A stretch of DNA of 13,473 nucleotides, from the NCBI GenBank assembly GCA_903832165.1, contig CAILAQ010000628.1, positions 1 through 13,473 on the forward strand, given 5' to 3'. The first letter of the stretch is position 1. The number at the start of each line of letters is the position of its first letter. A model generated the notes under the pieces. It did no database searches. It had not been told where the DNA came from and saw only the letters and a list, made by a program, of their open reading frames with translations. Shown here piece after piece: positions 7,441-13,473 of the stretch. Source of the stretch: an uncultured Bacteroidota bacterium (lineage in GTDB: Bacteria; Bacteroidota; Bacteroidia; Bacteroidales; UBA12481). Position numbers and translations under genes: made by a program.

Positions 7441-9468
7441 TCATCGTAAAATGGTAATTTTTACCGGAACCTCTTCATTTAATGAAATATACAGAACCAG
7501 ATCGTCTCCCTCCAGTTGATGGTTAATGCCGACTTTGCAGTTTTTGGTTTCTTTCCCGTTTACCAGGATTTTTGCCCCATCTGAATTCCAGTTTTTTAAT
7601 ATAATTGCCGGATTAATGATGGGTGAGTCTTTGCTGCCACGTAGAGTAAACACTACAGTTCCGGCTTTGGGGGTTGTGCTTTCCAGCTGATAACAACGCT
7701 GAGCTTTATCGTACCCTTTTGAAACATATTCATTGCCGGAAATCGAGATTTCGGGGGCATAGGCCCACGACCGGCCAAAACTGATCAGGTTGTCCATATT
7801 CATTCCGTTCATACCGTACAGGCTAATCCAGTACATACGGTTTCCTTCCTCATGAATAACCGGATCAGAGCAGGGTGAGCTCATGAAATGTGTCGGCCGG
7901 TCAGTTGTTTTGGCCCATCGTCCGTCGCTGCGGGCCTGGTTAACCGGGAAATGGTTATATCCACCGGCTATCCATCTAACCCACATATCGTTACCGGGCT
8001 CAAAACAGATAAAGGGTTTATTGTCGGATTTGAAATTGTACTGCTGAATGGTATATTTTCCGGTCCACCCGGCCGGCTGTTTGGGTGGATCAATAAAAAC
8101 ATCCACTTTTTGGTAGCCATAATCTGCTACCGTCACATACCTGTTCTCAAGGAGATCTTCGGGGCGCTGGCCAGGCTGCGTAAAGGGCAGTGATTCCTGA
8201 TACTGTATTGCGTCGCCGGTAGTCCCTTTATTCCAAGAAACTTTCCGGATCGCTGACCCATCGGGATAGATGTAGTAGTATTCATCCACCCAGCATTCCC
8301 AGCCGGTTTTGGGATCGGGCATCCAGGTATTATCGTGCGAACTTACCAGTGCATAACGCCAGTGAACCACTGCTCTGGCAGCAGAGCTTTCGATGATCCT
8401 GACATGAGAGAAACGGCAATGCCGGTCCTGCATATGTTCGAAACATCCCTCGATGTCATTTTCTCCATTGCCCCAGGTTTCCAGGCTCTGATCGGCCATC
8501 CAGTTTTCATTTTCTGAAACCCAGGCAGGTCCGTACCGGGCTCCTCTCCAGAAAATCAATTTTGAAGGATTATTATCGAAGCATACCACGATGTCAGGAT
8601 CCTCGTCCACAGGCCAGAGATTATCCCAACCGGGGTAGTATTTCAATTTGGTATAAAAGGCGCCAAAATGACCCGGATTTTTTTGAATAGATGGCAATCT
8701 GCGGGGCTGAATATCCGGAGCTGATGGATTAATTTTTAAGAAATCACCTTTGATCTGGTCCGCGGTCAGGGCAGTATCGAACACCTTAACTTCATCAATA
8801 ATTCCATCCAGCCCGAAGTATGCCTCAACGGTTCCCCAGGTTCTGATGGTATTGGCCGGCCTTCCGGGCACCGTTACCATTCCGAGAATGCAGCTGTTGT
8901 TTGATGGATAGGTCAATGATCCTTTGATCGGCACCGTGGATACAGGCTCACCATTTACGTATAGCGCCATCTCTTTTTGTGCTGTATATACCCCGGCGAT
9001 ATGCATCCATTTCCGGAGTGGCATGGTCTCGCTGGCACTGGTACAGGCTATCCATTGTTCGCCGATCGCCGTTTCAAAAGATACCTGTCCGTATGGGCCG
9101 ATAAGGAGGCGATATCCCTTTACTTCATTAGATTCTGTAGTAATGACCGGACACCAGTTCTGTGGATATTCGCCTAAAGCGACCCATGCTTCTATAGTGA
9201 AAGTGGCGCCTGGTTTTTTAATATCGTTCCCGGAGCGGATGACCCTGGTGGTAAATCCATCCAGGCGTAATCCTTTTCCGGCCACGCCGGCTGCCCACTC
9301 AAAATTTCCTTCAATAGTATCCGCGATTTTGGTCGATTCTTCAATTGCAGTCCGGTTCTTAATGGTTTCAAAATCCCATTTCATAACAGGAGTCTGAGCG
9401 ATAGATACATAGGGTGCGGCCAGCGAGGTCAGCAACAGGGTGAGGATGAGGTTACAGATATGTTTCAT
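7441..9468 (-). CDS. Secreted LamG-domain protein with large unrecognised core (candidate carbohydrate-active protein)
   Basis: This 675-residue protein has a signal peptide (MKHICNLILTLLLTSLAAPYVSIAQ, cleavage near 25). Residues about 28-245 form a LamG/concanavalin-like jelly roll: VMKWDFE, FTIEAWVALGEYP, KWMHIAGVY, LYVNGEPV and GIIDEVKVFDTALTADQI are its usual strands. These domains often bind glycans. Residues about 255-575 are a separate core rich in Trp, Tyr and His (FWRGARYGPAWVSEN, CRFSHVRIIESSAARAVVHWRYA, WVDEYYYIYPDGSAIRKVSW, NHFPVNQARSDG). Residues about 580-675 form a small beta domain (GYDKAQRCYQ, GSKDSPIINPAIILKNW). The core and tail are homologous to the truncated gene at 12606-13473. 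I do not recognise the core; a polysaccharide lyase-like or hydrolase role is possible but unproven. The gene follows a 160-base gap after the sulfatase, which may hold a promoter. Confidence 0.83.
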   Translation of the reverse strand: MKHICNLILTLLLTSLAAPYVSIAQTPVMKWDFETIKNRTAIEESTKIADTIEGNFEWAAGVAGKGLRLDGFTTRVIRSGNDIKKPGATFTIEAWVALGEYPQNWCPVITTESNEVKGYRLLIGPYGQVSFETAIGEQWIACTSASETMPLRKWMHIAGVYTAQKEMALYVNGEPVSTVPIKGSLTYPSNNSCILGMVTVPGRPANTIRTWGTVEAYFGLDGIIDEVKVFDTALTADQIKGDFLKINPSAPDIQPRRLPSIQKNPGHFGAFYTKLKYYPGWDNLWPVDEDPDIVVCFDNNPSKLIFWRGARYGPAWVSENENWMADQSLETWGNGENDIEGCFEHMQDRHCRFSHVRIIESSAARAVVHWRYALVSSHDNTWMPDPKTGWECWVDEYYYIYPDGSAIRKVSWNKGTTGDAIQYQESLPFTQPGQRPEDLLENRYVTVADYGYQKVDVFIDPPKQPAGWTGKYTIQQYNFKSDNKPFICFEPGNDMWVRWIAGGYNHFPVNQARSDGRWAKTTDRPTHFMSSPCSDPVIHEEGNRMYWISLYGMNGMNMDNLISFGRSWAYAPEISISGNEYVSKGYDKAQRCYQLESTTPKAGTVVFTLRGSKDSPIINPAIILKNWNSDGAKILVNGKETKNCKVGINHQLEGDDLVLYISLNEEVPVKITILR

Positions 9469-9628
9469 AATTGGTTGATTACCGTGCTAAAGGTAGCAGC
9501 CAAATTGGAAATAGATGTGTATCTGATTGTCAGGACCGGGCACTAACTTGGCAGGCCGTTTTGCACTCCTCATATTCGTCCATGGAACTGTTCAACTGAA
9601 GATCTGAAATTATTGTTTTAGTTGGGAT
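9469..9628 (-). other. 160-base intergenic region between sulfatase and LamG gene
   Basis: This is the longest non-coding stretch in the window and the likeliest place for an internal promoter. On the minus strand a TACCTTTA element (9488-9495) lies 20 bases before the LamG-gene ATG and differs by one base from the Bacteroidota -7 box TAnnTTTG. I see no matching -33 TTG at the usual distance, so the promoter call is weak. No strong terminator-like hairpin with a T-tract is apparent. A 32-codon open stretch follows the sulfatase stop in the same frame (9628 down to a TGA), treated as a separate observation. Confidence 0.3.
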
Positions 9629-10957
9629 TTATCTATGTGAAGCTGTGACGGGTGTTACTTCCAGCTTCCACAAATCGATAGCTTCTTTCATTTTTTCAGT
9701 GCGCTCCGGGTATTTACCTGCAACGTTGGTTGTTTCCCGTATATCCTGGCTCAAATTGTACAATTCAACATTATCGCCTTTAGTCAGCATTTTCCATTTG
9801 CCATCCCGCATGGCAGTGCCTAATTTAGGCTCATAACCAAAAAACAGCTGTCGATCAGGGAGGTCAGACTGATTGAGCAGGTGATCTTTAAGGCTTATCC
9901 CGTCAAGTTTTCGTTGTTCGGGAATGTTGATCCCGGCGATATCCATGATGGTGGGCAGCAGATCCATCCCGGCAATCAGCTCATCAGAGGTCCACCCTGC
10001 CCTGATATGGCCGGGCCATCTAGCTATCGCGGGCACGCGGTGCCCGCCCTCGTAATTGCTGAATTTACCTCCGCGGTAAGGTCTTTCACCCGGGCTCATC
10101 TGGACATCCCCGTTGTCGGAAAAGAAGAAAATGACAGTATTCTCCTCCAGATTACAATCTTTCAGCGCATCCAGGAGCCTCCCCACGCTCTGGTCAAGAT
10201 CCTCGAGCATCACCTTGTACCTTGCCTGCGCTATTTCTCCATTAAGGGGAATGTCTCTGCCACGGGTCCCCGGCGTGTCAGATGGAATCTGGTAGTAATT
10301 GTGAACGGCCTGGTGCGCGACGTACAGAAAGAACGGATTATCCTGATTGCGTTTAATGAAGTCTATCGATTTTTCAGTGATGATGTGCGTTGAATAACCT
10401 TCCTGTTCCTTTTTCTCAGTACCATCATACCAATCCTTATGCCTGAGGTAATCGCTTCCTCCAGGCAGGAACCCGATAAACTCGTCGAAGCCGAATTTGG
10501 TTGGATTGTTCTTCAGTTCTTCACCCAGGTGCCATTTCCCGAACAGTGCAGTCCTGTATCCTTTCTGTTTCATCAGCCGGGGAATAGTCAGTTCGGTGGA
10601 ATCCAGTCCCGGGGTTTCCAGGTGGCTGGCTATCACATCAACAATCCCCACACGCTGCTGATACCGGCCTGTCATCAGGGCGGCCCGGGTAGGACTGCAA
10701 ACGGAGCCATTTGAGTGGAAGTCCGTGAAGCATACGCCCTCCCGGGCCATCTGGTCCAGTCTGGGTGTTTTAATCCAGCCGTTGTAAAGGCTCATGTCGC
10801 CACATCCCAGATCATCGGCCAATATAATTATAACGTTCGGCTCGTCTCCACCTCCGTTTTTCCCGGCACAGGAATAAAGTATCAATCCGGGCAGGAGAAA
10901 TATCATACCTGGGCCCCAATGTTTTGATGTTCTGTGCATTCTGTCCATCCGTTTCAT
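9629..10957 (-). CDS. Type I (formylglycine) sulfatase, predicted lipoprotein
   Basis: This 442-residue arylsulfatase-family (S1-type) enzyme hydrolyses sulfate esters, here probably on a glycan. A hydrophobic stretch ends in LILYSC with Cys30, a plausible Bacteroidota lipobox, so the enzyme is likely membrane-anchored. Visible active-site elements are: Asp48-Asp49 (LADDLG, metal ligands); Cys87 in CSPTRAALMTGR, the cysteine converted to formylglycine by an anSME-type maturase that is not in this window; Arg91; Lys141 and His143 (GKWHLG); His215 (VAHQAVH); Asp281-Asn282 (FSDNG); and Lys298 (RGGKFSNYEGGHRVP). All expected catalytic positions are present and the length is normal. The start at 10957 is 11 bases after the upstream stop; ATGs at residues 4 and 7 are possible alternatives and no Shine-Dalgarno site decides. 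Sulfatase identity is firm; subfamily and the position of the sulfate removed cannot be told here. Confidence 0.95.
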   Translation of the reverse strand: MKRMDRMHRTSKHWGPGMIFLLPGLILYSCAGKNGGGDEPNVIIILADDLGCGDMSLYNGWIKTPRLDQMAREGVCFTDFHSNGSVCSPTRAALMTGRYQQRVGIVDVIASHLETPGLDSTELTIPRLMKQKGYRTALFGKWHLGEELKNNPTKFGFDEFIGFLPGGSDYLRHKDWYDGTEKKEQEGYSTHIITEKSIDFIKRNQDNPFFLYVAHQAVHNYYQIPSDTPGTRGRDIPLNGEIAQARYKVMLEDLDQSVGRLLDALKDCNLEENTVIFFFSDNGDVQMSPGERPYRGGKFSNYEGGHRVPAIARWPGHIRAGWTSDELIAGMDLLPTIMDIAGINIPEQRKLDGISLKDHLLNQSDLPDRQLFFGYEPKLGTAMRDGKWKMLTKGDNVELYNLSQDIRETTNVAGKYPERTEKMKEAIDLWKLEVTPVTASHR

Positions 10958-10968
10958 AAAGGGTTTTA

Positions 10969-12582
10969 TTATTTCTGACCGATTACGATTGGAACATATC
11001 CTGTTTCAAATCCCCTGGGAGGTTTAACAATAAGCACAGGATCCAGGGAAACCAGGGCCCCGGTTCTTGGAGGAGCCATGTATTCAGTATCGATGCTCCA
11101 TTGTTGATGAATCTTCTCAACCAGAGATTGCAGTTTCTCTCTTTTTTCTTTGCTCCAGTTAAACTGTTGTAATGAGGGCTGATCGATGAATCGATACCAG
11201 CAATAAGTGACAATAGAGCCATCGGCCAGGGTAACCGTTTCCGGTTTGGAAGCGGGGCCCGGACTGGACCATGAACCAGCTGCAGGGGAAGTGTATGGTT
11301 CCCCTTTTTCCGCAAGCGTAAATTCTTTTTTGACAAGTTCCGCCGGTACCTCATTAACAGATACAGGTACTCTTTTACCTTTACCCACCTGCCTGTAATA
11401 TTGCGGAAAATCACCTGCGGCAGTTACTTGATTACTATTCCATTGCATTCCAAACATATGACCTTCGAAAACCGCCGTTTTGAAAATTCCTTCCATATTT
11501 TCAAGGACAACCCTATCCTGATCAAACGCCGGCATTTTCGTAAATAATTCAGGTTCCCAGGTACCTTGCCGGTCAAATATCCCGTTACAGGATCCTACAC
11601 CATTCCGCCAGGATTTAAAGGAGTTATATATCGCATCTTTCGAATAATATTTAACATCCTGAACAAGGATAGTCTTACCACTCTCATCGACCGGAAATTT
11701 CAGCTGAGGTATTTTGTAAAAAGTGGTATCCCCCTTACTTTTCGCAATAATTTTCGGAACCGTGTTGATTTCAATTGCACCACCACCCATCTCAGCCGGC
11801 CTGGCATCCAGTCCACGGCCATAATCCGGTTTATAATCCCTGGATATTTTGCTCCAAGTTTCGGCAATATAATAGGCAACCGGACCTTTAAAATTCATGG
11901 TGTTCAAAAAAAGTGTCCAGCTCTGGTCTCCCGTTGGTGGCGGCCCTTCGATAGCATCCAACAGGGGCAAGGCCATCCAGGAATATCCAAGAAACTGTCC
12001 ATCCGGATTACCAACAAAAGTAACTCCATCGGGAGGAACAATAATTCTGTTGCTTAATTGTGCTATTCCCATTTTATCATCCGGCAAAGCACTGCTGCTA
12101 TTGAAAAATGCCCATCCGGGTGTTGCAATCTCAAAATCATAACAACTTGAGGTGGCATTCATGCTGAATTTTGGAGAGCTATACCGGAATTTATTACCCT
12201 CCCAATATCCCACTCCTCCTTCAATGGTCTGAAATACTGAGGCATAAGTTGGTGCACGTTCATCCCAATTATCCCTGGCATAGGTCCCTTTAGGGCAAAG
12301 AGGGAATTTAACATCAGAGTTTTCAGGAACCACCCATGCACTGGGCAACCCAATCTGGAAATTGGCCAGCGGCTTATCAATCAACGGCCATACAGCAGTA
12401 TAAAAACTGATTCCCGCACGAAAACCTTCCGGATGATTCGTTGTGCTGTAATCAATATATCCGTGTAATCCGTTTGATAATTCTGATAGCTCATAGCGGT
12501 CTTTCTTACCTGATTTGCATTGGGTACAAACACACATGATAAAGAAGATTGCCGGCAGCAAGTACAATTTATTCGATGTCAT
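10969..12582 (-). CDS. Secreted or lipoprotein member of the same unrecognised family (divergent paralogue)
   Basis: This 537-residue protein has a hydrophobic N-terminus (LYLLPAIFFIMCVCTQCKSGKKD). Cys22 followed by a charged stretch could make it a lipoprotein, but Gln before that cysteine is an atypical lipobox; plain signal-peptide export is the alternative. It is clearly homologous to the products at 3694-5337 and 5375-7318 though much more diverged. Shared patches are QTIEGGVGYWEGN near 119-130, AQLSNRIIVPPDG (174-186), PTGDQSWTLFLNTMNFKGPVAYY (216-238), LDARP (258-262), EVPAE (411-415), WSSPGPASKP, DGSIVTYCWYRFIDQPSLQ (454-472) and the ending LDPVLIVKPPRGFETGYVPIV. It has no T9SS tail. 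The two cysteines shared by the other paralogues are replaced (Asp194, Ser221). It starts 23 bases after the truncated upstream gene and has a Shine-Dalgarno-like AGAGG. Function unknown. Confidence 0.85.
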   Translation of the reverse strand: MTSNKLYLLPAIFFIMCVCTQCKSGKKDRYELSELSNGLHGYIDYSTTNHPEGFRAGISFYTAVWPLIDKPLANFQIGLPSAWVVPENSDVKFPLCPKGTYARDNWDERAPTYASVFQTIEGGVGYWEGNKFRYSSPKFSMNATSSCYDFEIATPGWAFFNSSSALPDDKMGIAQLSNRIIVPPDGVTFVGNPDGQFLGYSWMALPLLDAIEGPPPTGDQSWTLFLNTMNFKGPVAYYIAETWSKISRDYKPDYGRGLDARPAEMGGGAIEINTVPKIIAKSKGDTTFYKIPQLKFPVDESGKTILVQDVKYYSKDAIYNSFKSWRNGVGSCNGIFDRQGTWEPELFTKMPAFDQDRVVLENMEGIFKTAVFEGHMFGMQWNSNQVTAAGDFPQYYRQVGKGKRVPVSVNEVPAELVKKEFTLAEKGEPYTSPAAGSWSSPGPASKPETVTLADGSIVTYCWYRFIDQPSLQQFNWSKEKREKLQSLVEKIHQQWSIDTEYMAPPRTGALVSLDPVLIVKPPRGFETGYVPIVIGQK

Positions 12583-12586
12583 AACA

Positions 12587-12591
12587 CCTCT
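12587..12591 (-). promoter_or_regulatory. Shine-Dalgarno-like AGAGG before the gene at 10969-12582
   Basis: On the minus strand AGAGGTGTT directly precedes the ATG at 12582, leaving four bases between AGAGG and the start codon. It supports that start. Most other genes in this window have only A-rich leaders without a recognisable site, as is common in Bacteroidota, so this one stands out. The spacing is slightly short. Confidence 0.4.
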
Positions 12592-12605
12592 TTTTGGTTT
12601 TAAAA

Positions 12606-13473
12606 TTAATTGATATCGTAGGATACCTTCCCAGCTGTTTTCTGTTCGATCCAGATAATAAGCGTTTTTGTACCATCCGTATCCCGGATAATTCCTTGTT
12701 TGATCTTGCTACCTGCAGCCGGATTTTTACTATTAATCTTAATCCGGGATTTCGAGTCAGATCCCCAGTTCTTAATCACAAAGCAGGGATTCAATATGGG
12801 GCTGTCTTCAGATCCATCCAGACTGAACGATATTTTTGCTGATCTTTTGGTCATCACATAAGCTCTCTGCCCCTTTTCATAACCTTTACTTTCAGCTCCG
12901 CTGATGTTACTCAAAGCCGGAGCATAGTTCCATGAGCGGTTCAGATCCTTTAGCTCAGCAGCAGGGAGGTTGGTTATGCCATAAATGTTATACATATCCA
13001 TTCTCCCGTCATCAAGCTTATGTTGTAACCCATATAAGGTAACAATACAGGATGAACTTACCCGGTCGATACCAGTTGCTACCGTTCCGTCACTTGGTAA
13101 AAGACCAAACGGGTAATGATTCCATGCGTTATATTTTGTATGTCCCGGGGCCATTCGCATGGACTCCCACTGACTGTAAGGGACGAAGTATGATCCAATT
13201 TCGCCGATATTGAAATGTTTATATTCAGATTTCAGATTCATATAGATGAGGTTCCGGTTCTCCTCAATACCAGGGCCTTTCCTGTAGGGTACTCCGGTTG
13301 AATAATTCCATAATTCCGTTTCACCTTTAATATTGGACACGGTAATGGCATCATAGGGGACATTATCTTCGGGCCGGGTTCCGGGCTGACTCAGCAATTC
13401 GTTTTGCTGGGTTTGTATATCCTTAAAATCGGCTAATCTGCCGCTCACCTGGTACCTCACCGAAACAGCATCC
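12606..13473 (-). CDS. C-terminal part of a secreted-type protein homologous to the LamG gene (5' end outside window)
   Basis: The reading frame continues to the right edge (288 full codons seen, ending TAA), so the N-terminus is missing; a GTG at 13460 is internal, not the start. The visible part aligns with residues about 404-675 of the LamG-domain protein at 7441-9468: QPGTRPED against QPGQRPED, NHYPFGLLPSDG against NHFPVNQARSDG, a DR..SSSC/DR..SSPC patch, RSWNYAPALSNISG against RSWAYAPEISISG, then GYEKGQRAYV and GSEDSPILNPCFVIKNWGSDSKSRIKIN in the C-terminal beta domain. It lacks a T9SS tail. Whether it also has a LamG domain cannot be seen. It lies 23 bases upstream of a gene-family partner whose relatives also follow the LamG gene, so the two families occur as a pair. 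Activity unknown. Confidence 0.82.
   Translation of the reverse strand, partial: DAVSVRYQVSGRLADFKDIQTQQNELLSQPGTRPEDNVPYDAITVSNIKGETELWNYSTGVPYRKGPGIEENRNLIYMNLKSEYKHFNIGEIGSYFVPYSQWESMRMAPGHTKYNAWNHYPFGLLPSDGTVATGIDRVSSSCIVTLYGLQHKLDDGRMDMYNIYGITNLPAAELKDLNRSWNYAPALSNISGAESKGYEKGQRAYVMTKRSAKISFSLDGSEDSPILNPCFVIKNWGSDSKSRIKINSKNPAAGSKIKQGIIRDTDGTKTLIIWIEQKTAGKVSYDIN

Noticed and set aside
7316..7444. Upstream in-frame start at 7444 (ATGA overlap with the LamG gene stop) for the T9SS-tail gene
   Set aside because: It would place 42 polar residues before an otherwise normal signal peptide starting at 7318. The paralogue's equivalent extension is unrelated in sequence, so the overlap is probably coincidental.
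10983..11414. Minus-strand open frame of 143 codons
   Set aside because: It is in another frame inside the 537-residue gene and is low-complexity basic sequence; a shadow, not a frameshifted fragment, because the main frame is intact.
13458..13460. GTG at 13460 as start of the rightmost gene
   Set aside because: The frame stays open to the window edge and the preceding residues continue the alignment to the LamG protein (DAVSVR against GSAIRK), so the gene is 5'-truncated by the window.

Overview
This window looks like accessory DNA from a Bacteroidota genome. One protein ends in a type IX secretion (T9SS) type A sorting domain. The genes are closely packed secreted proteins with few clear Shine-Dalgarno sites, and their mix of predicted functions is that of a polysaccharide utilization locus (PUL). 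A T9SS points to an environmental or marine-type lineage rather than a typical gut Bacteroides, but the genus cannot be named. No SusC/SusD pair, regulator, RNA gene, mobile element or CRISPR array is visible, so this is an internal piece of a larger locus.

All eight genes lie on the minus strand, so transcription runs from high to low coordinates. In that order they are: (1) a 5'-truncated protein (12606-13473) homologous to the C-terminal part of gene 4; (2) a 537-residue secreted protein of a family I do not recognise (10969-12582); (3) a lipoprotein-like type I sulfatase with a CSPTR maturation motif (9629-10957); (4) a 675-residue LamG-domain protein with a large unrecognised core (7441-9468); (5) and (6) two tandem paralogues of gene 2 (5375-7318 and 3694-5337), the first with a T9SS tail and the second without; (7) a DUF1680/GH127-like protein that keeps the zinc/cysteine residues of beta-L-arabinofuranosidases (1936-3666); (8) a SASA-type carbohydrate esterase fused to a second, DUF3863-like domain, running off the left end (1-1931).

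Gaps within 1-2-3 are 11 and 23 bases. Gaps within 5-6-7-8 are 37, 27 and 4 bases. Larger gaps (160 and 122 bases) lie before and after gene 4. The simplest reading is one long operon, or two adjacent ones (1-3 and 4-8). Almost every product has a secretion signal or is an incomplete secreted-type protein, so the set probably removes sulfate, acyl and L-arabinofuranose-like decorations from a complex, perhaps sulfated, polysaccharide outside the cytoplasm. The substrate is inference.

The most unusual feature is a repeated two-family module. A gene-4-type protein is followed by a gene-2-type protein twice: genes 1-2, and genes 4-5-6, where the second member was then duplicated in tandem. The three gene-2-type paralogues carry different localization signals. 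I could not assign either family to an enzyme class; together they are the best candidates here for an undescribed polysaccharide-processing system.
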